Source: Lingula anatina (Eukaryota > Brachiopoda > Lingulata > Lingulida > Lingulidae). Taken from it: a stretch of 64,000 nt of DNA. A model generated the notes under the pieces. It was not told the origin of the DNA, ran no database searches, and saw only the letters and a list, made by a program, of their open reading frames with translations. This document shows, in pieces, positions 1 through 11,900 of the stretch (positions within the stretch are counted from its first letter, which is position 1; every line of letters begins with the position of its first letter). The position numbers were made by a program, and so were the translations under genes. The stretch is taken from assembly GCF_001039355.2 (NCBI RefSeq), contig NW_019775258.1, forward strand, positions 410,360 to 474,359, read 5' to 3'.

Positions 1-100
1 GAAACACGTGTTCTGATACACATACAGCCACCTACGTGTACTCGGACAGGTGCCATATTCTCAGACAGTGAACCGTGACATGCGTAAGGTATGTACCATG

Positions 101-111
101 CCATATAAAAA
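101..111 (+). promoter_or_regulatory. TATA box of defensin-like gene
   Basis: A catataaaaag motif lies about 60 bases before the ATG at 171, a normal distance for a TATA box plus a short 5' UTR. No other core element was recognised. Confidence 0.6.
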
Positions 112-170
112 GCAGATTTTGCGCTTTTAAACTCATTTCTGTTTAAAAAGCAAACAGACATACCAGAATT

Positions 171-2505
171 ATGAAGGCTCTCCTCGTGTTTTTGATAGTG
201 CTGATATTGCTGATTTATGTCGGTGAAGTCAGAAAAACGTTGCATTTACAGAATACGTGAGTGATTTTTTAGCTACCGAATTCATTCATTCTTTTATACA
301 TTTATTCATTTATATAAATAGGGTGTATTTATATGCTGAAAAAACTTATGTAACGTTCTGCGATATTTCCTATTTTCAAAGTTTAATTCTACAACTGAAG
401 ATTCTTAGTATTACATGTTTTATTTCATTCGTTATTTGAAACATCTAAACAAAGCATAGACACAACACTAAGAAATAATACATTACTCATATATTTTTAG
501 CTCCCAGCTGGCAACAAATTGGAGGTGAGCAAATATTTTTCTTTTCTTATTTTCAACATTCTTCTTAATTTTATTTCTGTTTTATGTCTAGCAGCCTTTT
601 TAAGGTACAAAATGCTAGTTTTGTCATTAGGTAAGGACGTTTCAAGTTACTGTAATGAAATTGGTCCGGGTGTACGTACCGGAAATATATATCGCACAAG
701 TAAAGGTAGACTTTATGTTTATTTTAGACATTAGCAACAAGGAAATATGTGAGTATACTTTTATCATGGTAAAATCGAGTTATGTGTATACGCGCTCGTC
801 TATAACCTTGATTGGAAATTTTGATTTAAAAATTACTTAAATTTAACTTCTTAATGTATGTACCAGACGACTGAATATACATTATTTTTTTGTGAATCCT
901 ATGCTAACGTCTTCAAGAAAAAAACCTGCTTCAGATTCGTAAGATCGCGTCTGGTGAAACCGGTAGCCGTTTCTTTCAACCGAAAAACAGGCTTTTTATC
1001 CGAAGTGCACTCCCAAAATTATAAAACTGTGCAAATTTTGCGGGTTATATGGCTTTAACATTTTTTATTCTTAATGACAAATATATGTTAGGTAGATAAA
1101 GAAGATTTTCCCCCGATGTAATTCTCCACACATTCTATTTTTCTCTTCAGTACAGCTCGGCAGTGTACCGGGTGAGTTGTTCTAGCTTTGTATTTGCTTT
1201 TCTGCTTTCCCAACAGATAGCCGTGCTATTAGAAAACACTGTCCGAAGTATTGCTACATCTGATAAATTGTTCACCTATGCTTAGTGTTCCAACTTGTAC
1301 TTAGGAAATTTCATGAATTATCATAAACACCGATACAGAATACTAGTCCTTCAGCACTGATAATTTAATTGGTAGAAATGAGCTAGATGATATATCAATT
1401 TATTCTGTTTCAGATACTGACATAAATGCCAATGTACACTACTGGTCTTATGTTCATCAAACAAATCTAATATAATAATGCAAGGTGATTTCTTTCAGAC
1501 CTCGATGGAAAAGACGGTGAGTTTTCTTGGTAGTTTTACGACCATAAGATCTACTTATCAGAATTACTTATCTTTTTAAATTGAGTTATATTTACTATTG
1601 ATTGGTATTTAATTACCGTTCTCCTCTGCACACCAGCCTGTATAGGTAACTGAATTTCTAATGATTAAAAATTACACTAAGGAGGTAAACATGTTTTGTG
1701 ATTATCATTACGTTAACTTAGATTATAGTATTAATAAGTTGTAGCCGATTTTAATAAAGGCGTCAGTTAAAGTACAACGCCGCAGAGCATCTTTTGTAAA
1801 TTGGACATTTACAAGAACATAAAAATCGTCTGTACATGATGTACACGTGTATTGTATACTCCACGCATATGCAGAAGCATTGCTTATATACGGAATTCAT
1901 GTTTTAAGCTCTCTTTGGGAGGATGATCAGAAAGATTAACGGTGAGTCGACCCCATTTATTAAGCGTCCCTCATCTAAAACTAGGACCCACCAAACAACG
2001 AGGGCCCATTTTATGAAGCTCTTGTTGGTAAGCGATCAATTGGGGTTCGCAATACGTAGTAATGCTTGGTATTCTGATTAAGCAAAGTGTTATTTCTTCT
2101 TGTTGTTTGGAGGATTCTAGTTTCAAAGCACTGCAATATCAGCTGCAGCTAGTAACTTTTGAGCAAAGACGTAGTAAGGTACAAAAGAAGTAGCTGTAGG
2201 TTGCTTGAGTAAAATCACAAAGAAGTTGTTAAGAATTATAATTAATGTGCTGGCGATTTCATAAAATGATCTTACCAATGTACTCTACGCTGACAAACAG
2301 TGACAAAGTGAAAAAGCCAAAATATTTTTTGTTGTTAAGGTAGTCCATCTGTTAATTTGCATCTTTATACAACTCTTTAGGGAAACTGAACATCGGACAG
2401 GAGGGAGGACCATGCGAGCAGGATGACTGTTGGAAGCACTGCCATGGTCTTCGTGGAAAGGGCGGAGTGTGCCAGAATAAGAACTTCTGTTATTGCTTCG
2501 AGTAA
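171..2505 (+). CDS. secreted defensin-like (CS-alpha-beta) peptide precursor, multi-exon
   Basis: The firm parts are the first and last exons. Exon 1 (171-256) encodes Met-Lys followed by a 15-residue hydrophobic signal sequence and ends at a gtgagt donor. The last exon (2381-2505) has six cysteines spaced C-x4-C-x3-C-x9-C-x5-C-x-C, with Gly-Val-Cys before the last cysteine pair. This is the invertebrate defensin CS-alpha-beta pattern: antimicrobial peptides secreted into haemolymph or mucus that act on bacterial envelopes. In between, five micro-exons with good splice sites are mutually phase-compatible: 501-524, 1151-1171, 1499-1516, 1637-1645 and 1931-1941 (24, 21, 18, 9 and 11 nt). Joined, they give a short basic propeptide with an Arg-Lys-rich candidate processing site before the cysteine module. 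The micro-exon chain is inferred and some members may be wrong. A scorpion-toxin-like or other CS-alpha-beta role cannot be excluded. Confidence 0.6.
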
Positions 2506-2516
2506 AACACAAAGTA

Positions 2517-2534
2517 AATAAATAAATAAAACAA
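2517..2534 (+). terminator. polyadenylation signals of defensin-like gene
   Basis: Overlapping AATAAA hexamers begin 11 bases after the stop codon at 2503-2505. They fit a very short 3' UTR, although the same sequence is also a simple (AAAT)n run. Confidence 0.4.
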
Positions 2535-2744
2535 AATATAATACAACAATAAATAAACAAATAAATAGATACCTATGTAACATTGAATACATAAAACGTT
2601 ACTAGAAATGATTTCGATGATTAATATTGTAAAAATATACGCTTAACCACTCTGGTTGAACTCATTGAAGTGTAAACATTTGAGTTCATTCAGGCCTTTC
2701 ATTTGAACTATTATGTTAATTAAGCCATGATATGTTATTTTCAG

Positions 2745-2822
2745 AACGGATTTCTGGAAAGAAGATGCGTTGTACCAAAACGTTTTGGTTTTTGCAAGAG
2801 GAAAAATAACACAAAAATCTAA
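2745..2822 (+). other. candidate extra exon: short cationic cysteine-containing peptide
   Basis: A good acceptor (tatgttattttcag) precedes an open stretch of 25 codons plus stop in phase 0. It encodes a strongly basic peptide with two cysteines and many Lys/Arg. No visible donor in the defensin-like terminal exon leads to it in phase, so it may be an alternative 3' exon, a relic of a duplicated peptide gene, or chance. Confidence 0.25.
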
Positions 2823-5290
2823 TTACAGTGAAACTTAATGAGCAACCAAGTCCCAATTTCTAATCATTTACATTTATAAACGAAGCACTTTGATAAAACA
2901 GGTCGTCAAATCAATACATATTTGGAATTTTATAATCCTGATATTCCGGTCTGATTAAAACTACATAAAGAGCAGCATTTGTTTCCTTTTTTCACTTCAC
3001 CACAAGTGTAGCCTTCTTTATATTATTGTTATAGTGAAGAATAGCGACAACAATCCAGAGCGTTCGAACGTTGATTGACCGACTTTATATTCACACAACT
3101 TCACAAATATTAAAACTATATTTTTCCGTACTGATCATGCGTTTGTAAACTCGTTTTCTTTCCATTGTCTTTGCGTTATTACAAGAGATTTTCTATTCTC
3201 ATGTTGCAAGTCACCTTATGTTCCTTGAATTTTTCAAATGATTGAACATCCAAGAGAGCTGCAATATCACCCGTTTTATGAGATAACATTAGTCTTTGGC
3301 GACACCTCAGAAAAAGGCTGGACAGGCAACAACATCAAAAAAAAAAAAAAAAAAACGCACTTTGTTATGAAATAAATACTTCACCGAGGTATGTAATACT
3401 AGAAAATATATATTATTACATGAACATTTTATCTTAGTGGTAAGGATTTTCAGCTAAAATAAATAAATAAATAAATAAATAAATAGATAAATAAATAAAT
3501 ACACAAACAATCACTTATTTTTTTATTCCAACTTGATTCTTTTATAAATCGCCAGTAAGAAAAAACGGTACCTATACCTTATTCTCTCAGCACATATGAT
3601 TATTTGTGCTGAATCCAGTGAAGAAAGAGTAAAATGAGACAATTGTATACATAATTATAACCCAGCGATATTTTATGTTTTAATGATAGGTATATTCAAC
3701 ATTTAATTTGCAATTTATCCTTCACAAAATAAAGTCAAACCTACCCAGCACTTCCCCTAATCTTTCAATTTCGACTCGTCGATAATAGTTTTCCCATGAT
3801 TCGAGGATTTTCGCTATTTCATATGGTTGGCGCAATTGGGGAGGCAGTTTGACGCACAGGGGAGGTAGGCAGATTGCTCAGTGGACACACAGGTCGCATG
3901 TACTTCTACAAAAAATGTTCAGATTCGGTTGTTCAAAGAAAGAAAAAAATCGCTGGAGATTACAGAGCCACGATTTGTTGCCTTGCCCGCCATTGTGCGT
4001 CCTTGCCATATTTGTGGTAGCAGAAGCAAGGCAGAGTGAAAGCTGCTCTCTGTGTAAAGGGGGCCTAAGACAGTAATGCATACATGATAAGGTTCTGATA
4101 GTGATCTTGATCTTCTACATTGCGCCAAATTGCATCAAAATTGACTTTTTTTGGCAATTTAAGTATTGTTCGCCTTTATATAATGTGTCATTATCCCTGT
4201 CTTTAAATTACTTCAAAATTCTAAAATACTTTTCAAATTTAATATACATGTACTTATTAACAAAAAATTCCAATCAACTGATGAATATCTGCCAAATGGC
4301 CCTTAGTCTTAGATATAGGACCAATAAAGGGAGTTTAAAATATTTATGAAGTAATATATAATTATAATAATAAAATTGAAATATAGCAAAAGACGGTGTT
4401 AATTTTGATTTCGTATGTTGCAGAACAAAATTCTCACTTTCATAACAATGTAAGTTAGTGCTACAGCTCTATAGTCACTGATACAGGTAGCATATGTGCG
4501 TTTTGGAACAGGAATTATCACAGGTTGTTTATATATTATCGGCACATAACTAGTGCGTTAAGGCTAATTGTCAATTTTGCACAATTTATGTACGTACATG
4601 TACTTGTACGTAACCTGATTTGGTTAAGTATAATGGCTCAAGGTTATTCGTTTATATGATCCACTTTAATCGTTTTTCGAAAGGTTTGGCTCGCTTATAA
4701 ACATAGCAGTTCTACGCACAGATTAACTGTTAAAATATTGAACGCTTCAAAAATTAATGCAAAGAATACAATTAAGATAAAATGACAAAAGATTCTTATT
4801 ACCTACAAAAGTGTTTTCAACATATTCTCACGATTTGCCTATTCAATAGACTGAAAAAAGAAAACTATTAACACTCGTTAGTGATTTTTATTACGACCAA
4901 GGCTTCTATATCACGCGAGATTCACTACATTTAATAGAGACACGTATCCAAAGATGAATAAAGGATAATGTTTCAGTTGCTTAGCACTGCTAAAATCCAA
5001 AGTACGTTATTTCCACAAAACTTACCGATGTATACCGAGGGGTACATTTTGCACTTAGCAGCTTTCTGTCATTACATTAACTAAAACAACGCTTTTTAAT
5101 ACAAGTAGCTTTTAAAATGTTTGGAGGCATATTGTTTTAGTAAAGAAAGAGTCCCCAAAGACCTATACACATTTCATGGACCAAAGAACAATCCGAGCAC
5201 GCAACATGATATACACCCAAAACAGGACAGGCACGACCCATTTTGACCCATTTTGGTCCATTCAACTAAGCGTAAGGTCCCGCGGCGACT

Positions 5291-5292
<2 letters not shown>
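2823..5292. other. intergenic, no gene recognised
   Basis: AT-rich sequence with a poly-A run near 3338-3354 and an (AAAT)n tract near 3460-3500. The open frames here are short, overlap on opposite strands and carry no recognised motif. The last part holds a dispersed repeat described separately. Confidence 0.6.
4800..5030. repeat. dispersed upstream repeat, copy 1
   Basis: This stretch resembles 6262-6495, sharing the sequence around agtacgttatttccacaaaa as well as the preceding 150 bases. Shorter related pieces occur near 7386-7460, 26090-26170 and 42165-42255, upstream of genes A, B and D. It therefore looks like duplicated gene-flanking DNA. Confidence 0.55.

Positions 5293-5359
<67 letters not shown>
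5293..5359. repeat. (TA)n microsatellite
   Basis: An uninterrupted TA dinucleotide run of about 67 bases. Reading frames of alternating Ile-Tyr across it are artefacts. Confidence 0.95.
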
Positions 5360-5362
<3 letters not shown>

Positions 5363-8104
5363 CTGACCCCGTGTATAGTTTGTATAGTTTAAGCTAATAG
5401 TATCATGCTCTCGTTTCCACCATGTATTGAAGCTGGTCGGTCTAAAATCGACAGAGAGCACGTTTTCGTGCAGTGCACCACTGTGACGATGGTATTGGTT
5501 TGTACTTTTAAAAGTTGTTACGCGAGGTAGAAACAACTACTATTTGTTTACTGCCTTCCAGATCCCTTCTTTCCTATTTCGATCACTCTACCCTATTCAA
5601 TATATTTTAATGTTTCCCCTCTTACGTTACACACCTCTGTTTATAAGTATTGCACCTTGACGGAACATGTCAATCAACGCTAAAGAACACGCCCCGCTCC
5701 TCACTCTTTCATGACTGATTGCCGACATTACACTACAATAATCTTTTCAGCAATACTGATCTCCACGCTGCTAATGTCAATTTATGCGCTGACGTCTAAA
5801 TGCATACCCTATAGATTTCACTGTAGCGTAAAAACTATCGTAAATACTTCCTTTCCTCGCTTTACAGTCTACTAGATTATAACTGTTACGGAATTGGGCG
5901 GGCTTTATTGGTAGTATTCTTCCCACCCTTAAAGTAATTGATTTTCAATTATTAATTAACTTAAGTGTAGACTTCAGCAATGCGTCGGTTATCCAAATAG
6001 ATTACTTTGGCAATTAAATTCCTAAATATTTACGCTTTACAAGATATTTGAGACACATCCAAATATCAGGAGAGATGAAGCCGTTGCAAGGGTGTCGTTG
6101 CAAGGGTGTAAATTTGTTGTAATCTCATTGGTCAAATAGCATCCATTTTTAAAGATAAAAAATAACCCTAAAACATTGTCGATTTAAAAGGGAAAAAAAA
6201 CATGATGAAAAGAAAATGAGAGGATGTTTTGCGTTTTGAAGGCCTTAATGCATTTTAACAGGAATCGTCCAAGTGTTTTTAACTTATTATCACGATTTGC
6301 CAATTCAACACGCTATAAAAAGAAACCCATTAACTGCCGTAGATGACATTTTTCTCATTATGGAAAAGGGTTCTATTTCACACGAGATTCACTAGATTTT
6401 TTAAGGAGATACGTTTGCAGAGTAAAGTAAAGGATAGTATTTCAGTTACTTAGCAGTGCTAAAATCCAAAGTACGTTATTTCCACAAAACTTTTCAAGAA
6501 GGCGATAAGAGGGTTATTTAAGTTTGAAAAGTTGGACAAAGTTAGGCGTTTAACAGATTTTTATTGGTTTTATATCGTCAATGATGACTGAGGCCAACAG
6601 TGTAAAAAATAACTATACAAGTGGTACTGCCGAAAAGATATAATTCTGCCTGTGTTATTATAACCGATATTAATAAATTTAGAATTTACCTGAGAGTAAC
6701 TAAACAGCATGGGATTAAATCAACTCGATGGTGTTTGTATTTCGTCGGAAACATGTAAGGCTGAAACGACGCTTCAAATTCGTCGTGACAAATTCACTCT
6801 CATATGTTGCATATCTGGTATATGGTATCTTAAACATCTACGACGAAATGAAGAATTCAGAATTTGACTGAGGAGCCTGCCCGGAGTGCAAATACATGTA
6901 GTTTGCCATTTAAATCTTTTTAATTACGAATAAATTATGCCCATACAGTTCTGCTTTTCACAATCATCCAACCGTTGCTCTGTAGAACATCTTTTTTCTT
7001 GATTCCAATTTAAATCAGACGTGGTAATTGACAGTGATCCTAGAATAAAGTTATTTTTAGAATTTTTTTCTTAAAGGGAGAGACTGAACCCATCAGACAA
7101 ACGTCATTGATTCACTGTTAAATCAACGTTTATTTTTGGTGGACCAACGTTGAACCAACGTAGAATCAATGTCGTTTGCCTACTGGGAAGGTAAAGGTCT
7201 AGTAGTTGAAGAGAAGAACGAGAATATAGTGAAGATGTCAAATACACTAGACCATCAGATACACCTATAAAACTTGCACTTGCCATTTGCAGTTATATTT
7301 TGACATCTCCTCAAACTGGCATGTAGCTTTTCTAATATCATATTTCTCGCTGGCAGTAATTATGATAAATAAGACGTATATTTCTTACACAGGCGATTTG
7401 TCTTTTTGCCTTTTCAACATTTTGTATATGAAAAGCCATTAACTCTCATATAAGTGATGTAATCGGTCTCAGACTCTTTTTTTTTCTAAAGTGATAATGG
7501 TGGAGGAAACAATTTTGTTTGTTTTAAAAAGCATCCAGGTCGGTCTGCTTGCGAGTCTCTCTGCCCTGTGCCTCTCTGCCCAGTCTCGATTTCATATATA
7601 ACCCATATCAGCAGTAATGACTCTAGAAACCAGTGGCAGACTGGGGGGTTTTTGTCAAAATTTTGCCTTGGGCGCTTCCATATTTGGAAGTCATATGTCT
7701 CGTACGATATAGCTCCGCCCCGCCTGGAGCTGTCTTTTCGCCTAACACTAACGTTACCTCGTGCAGACGAGACAAAGAAGCAAAGCGGCTGACGCGGAGT
7801 TTGAAGTTTAAACTAAGAACACCTTGCAATCGAAAGTCAGTGCCACAACACAAGCACCCTTTTGGTTTAAAAATGGTATCGGTGTAGACATTGCGCAGTC
7901 CTTATTGTGGTTTTGGACATACAGTGTAGCTGTCAAACTTGGCACACGAGAACCACGTGTATTTAGTTTATATCTTCAGGAGCAAATGTTTTGATAAGCA
8001 AAAATACAAAATATCTGGTATATATTTTTCTTTTATAAAAATATTATTTATTTTTCAAATCTTATAAAAATACAGTAATGAAATTAAATAAAGCAAAATT
8101 CAAT
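5360..8104. other. intergenic, dispersed repeats only
   Basis: No gene was recognised. The segment includes a second copy of the upstream repeat (6262-6495). At 7095-7170 there is a stretch rich in caacgttga-type motifs that is echoed in the 3' flanks of gene A (about 16800-16920) and gene C (about 39655-39760). Confidence 0.5.
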
Positions 8105-8812
8105 ATGCTTTAAGTTTCATTTTGGACTAATTACATTTGATCCAGATACAATGCGGAGTAGTTCCTTTGATCGACAGGTACTCATGATTGCCGCTGTTCT
8201 CCAGGGGCACTGTAGAGCTACCACATGAAAAGCATAGTGACCAAGCTAGCTTTATAGTTCTCTGGTACTCAGGGTATTCCGGATTCCAGTGAGGTAAATG
8301 TTTAATTTATTATATTTATTATTTTAATTTAAGCCCCGTTCCTATAGAGAACATCGGTTTAGGTATGTTGATCCAACTGTTCTGTGACCCTCGCTGAGTG
8401 CAATAAGCTTAACAGATTAACGCACACCTGATAATATAATTTTTTAAAGAAACAACGCGCTCCATTGTTTTGCTTTTTTAGGTAACGAGGTAAGTAATAA
8501 TTAATGGTTTTTCGTTCAATCCAACGAATATCTTATTTTTGTTTTTGTTTTTTTTTCTCCGTAATTGTGAACGTTTTATGCCGTTGTTTGTTTAACAGTT
8601 TATGCACGCTAGAGCTCTCGAATAAGCGAAAATATTTCGTTTTCCCGGAAAGGGCATTAATAATTTTTCTAGTTAATCATAAAGATATGAGAGAATGCCA
8701 TAATGGAAACATTAGTGGAAATATAATACCCATGCCCATTTCCTGTGGGTTTCAAGGGTTATACCGTGATGCATGTGCTGTACTACTTTACTGGATGTGG
8801 CTCTTCCAGAAC
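8105..8812. other. 5' flank of gene A, duplicated in genes B-D
   Basis: The DNA before gene A shares blocks with the regions before B (about 26600-27070), C (about 32520-33120) and D (about 43000-43590), including the run containing gaaacattagtggaaa. The 106-codon open frame here (8504-8824) runs into the conserved promoter block and is probably not coding. Confidence 0.5.
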
Positions 8813-8865
8813 AGGGTGGACTGAAGTACATGGAGCAGTTTCATAATGTCACAGGTGTATATAAG
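8813..8865 (+). promoter_or_regulatory. core promoter of gene A (conserved block with TATA)
   Basis: The block runs from ctgaagtacatg through cagttt, ataat and cacaggtg to tatataag (TATA at 8857-8865), about 70 bases before the ATG. Almost the same block and spacing precede genes B, C and D, so it is a shared, recently duplicated core promoter. Confidence 0.6.
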
Positions 8866-8934
8866 GGTCCTTGCGTCTGTGCTTTTACATATGAACTGAA
8901 CATTGCCGAGGAAGCTTGAAATTTTAAGAAGATC

Positions 8935-11900
8935 ATGAAATCTCACCGAGCATTTTTGGTAATTATTATGCTATTATTTCCTTTTATCACAAAGGCGCAG
9001 TCGCCCTCCTATTCAGACGGGCAAAGCTCGGGTACTATTCGGCCTCATAGATGGCTCTGCGGAGTATTGATGGGCGTAAAAGTTGGCTTTAAGGTCCACT
9101 GCTACTGCGATGACATTTGTCACCTGTTTAACGACTGCTGCTATGGTAACGCATTTACTGGGGAGATGTGTGCTGCCTCAGAAGAACTGGAACCTGGTGA
9201 ACGCACCAACTACTCTACGCCATCAGCTCCATCTATAAAACATCAGATTTCACTCGAGAATAGCAGTGCTTGGGCGTTTAATCCCCCTAGTCCCGTGTTG
9301 GTTGCGAATATCAGTTCCTGTCGAAGTGTTCCGCTCGTCGCTCCAATAACTGCACATGCACACGATACCGCCATTACGAACCACGGCTCCAGTGTATGGA
9401 TGGTGGATTCGTGTCCCCCAATGTGGCCACAAGACCATCATCGCTCGAGCTGCATGCATGGTTCTGAAGTTTTGATCGACGAAAACGTGACATTGTATCA
9501 GCCAGTCACTGACCCGGATACCATGATAACATACAGAAACAAAGACTGCGCAGTTTGCAACGGGGTTGGAGACCGTGGAGACCCCTGGCAGTTTCAAGTC
9601 CAATGCAAGAGCGTACCGTTAGAATCATTTCTTACTTGCTCTTCATCCAGTTGTGTTCTAAAGAAACTAATGGGCTTTCATTGGTGCAAGGGATATTTTG
9701 AGCCAAGGTCGGAGTGGCATCTAAGGTCTTGCTTCAGAATTGGAACGAACAATGACTTTGATCCATGCCCTTATAATCTTGTCAATAACACTTTGACGCA
9801 GGCCCGTTACCCATTTCCTCCGGACACACCTCTGCAAAAGGCCTGCATGGCGTACACCAATCCCGTCATTCGTTCTGATGATACTGATATCATATACAGA
9901 AATTACCACTGCATGGTTTGTCACACAGGGACGACACACTGTCCAGGTAAGATATGAAGCATTGTCTTAAGCCTGTGTAACACTGCTTGCAACCTTTTGG
10001 CAATCTTTTAGCAACCACAAACATTGGCGTCGGTGCGATCACTTTGCAAGCTGAAAAAGAAGCGTTGGCATACTTTGGTAACCTGCCGAACATTGGTTGC
10101 AGCAAAGTATAGGTTACCAGTCGCCTACCGATTGCCAAGCGATACATTACCTGTCACCAATCACTTGAAAAGTGAAAAACGGTTGCAGGACTGTAGCGAT
10201 CGATTGCCGACTGGTAACCACAAGATCGCCCATATCATGTATGTTGAAAACTTATGACGGTAGCTGCTTTCACGTTGATTCCCCTCTCAGAATACAGGAA
10301 AATACATCGTAGAAAATGGCATCTTCACAAAGATCAGGAGGCGTGTTGGATCCTGTAATATTTAAAAGTAGCTATGGAATAAGTTTGAACACGCATTTTC
10401 CTTATTTTACAATTGTAATAAAAGAAACCTTACTATAGCTTAATATAAAATTCGTATTGCAACCAGCACTGCAATAATAATTATAATACATTTGAATATA
10501 TTTTTATCCCTGTCATATCCCTTTATGTTATTCTGCTTCAATATTTGGTCTCCTTGAGGTTTCAGGGTCTTTGCAGTTACGGTCACACTGAACAAAAACC
10601 TCTTTGCCACTTGCATCTATCACCGGTCGCAAAATGACCGGGAACCAGTTGCTACAACTCGCAATGTGGTTTCCAAAAGAACGCCTGGTAAAAACCAGGT
10701 GGCGCCGGTTTTCGGTGCAGCATCGAAAGCATGGAGGCGACCTCAAATACAATTCGTGGTATACAACCGGTTGCCAATAGGCCGCGGCTTGATTTGAAAC
10801 TGGTATGCAACTGATTGGAAATTTTTCGTTGTCTCTTTAGCCCCAGACGTTTACCACTTGCAATGCAACGTAATTAAATCGTGACAGGTCGTGCGAATCG
10901 TGTACGTTTTATATTTTCTCCTCCTTGTGGAGAGGATACCAAACACTTGCAGAATGTTAAATTTCGTATACTAAAACTATTTTAATTAATGATTCTTGGG
11001 CATTTTAACGATCTCTCACATTATTTGTAGATAATTTTTATGGTTGAAAATAGGATAACAAATGGGAATTATACATTGCTGAATAAATTATTTTTATTTT
11101 CCATTTTCTCTGTATCCGTCTATTTGAATCATTGTTTACTCAGATAATTTAATTGGCTTTGCAAATGTTAATGAGATACAGCGATGAAAAAGGGTTCAAG
11201 CATATTTACCAATGATTTTGTAAAAAATAACAAATTAAATAAACATAGCGTCATATATTTGCATATTGGTACCGAGCCTGATATGGAATTTTGTGGTCCC
11301 GAAATCATACAATACGTGGCGTATGGAAAACTAATCCATGAACGTTAAATCTTGCCAGCAAATGCAAATGCATAGGCTTTCTTTTCCCAAGATTTTATGA
11401 TTAATGATCATGTTTAGAAGGCATACATGACAAAATACAGACTTGACTTTTAATATGGAATATGTTTTCCAAATCATTTTTTCATCATTTTTTTTCCTAT
11501 TTTGCTGACTGATAAATGAAAATAAAGATTAAAATCTAGTTTTAATAACTTTTGGTGACATCAGTTCATTGATTGAATTCGCCAGTGCAGCAAACAGAAA
11601 TAAATTGCCTATTCTATGTCATACGACGTCCATTAAAAGAGATATTTTGGATCTCCATATTTTCCAAATTATCGTCTGTAAAAGCATCCAACGCTCCACT
11701 AATGATCCTCATGTCAATGTCTAGTCATAGCAACGGTCGCTGTTACACCTGACCTGTTCTGGTTGCTACCAGCGCTTTCAAGCGACAAGGCATTCCTTGG
11801 GAAGGTTTTTTAGAGTTCAAACTGGAATAACATTCCAGGCATCGGTCAAAACGTGTCCAATTGGGTCCAGTTTTGTTGTAGAGCATGTAGGCCGTTGTTT

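Noticed and set aside
2285-2592. minus-strand frames over the defensin-like exon
   Set aside because: Antisense shadows of the exon with its six ordered cysteines.
8504-8824. 106-codon open frame before gene A
   Set aside because: It overlaps the conserved promoter block, the equivalent frames before B, C and D are broken, and no motif is recognised.
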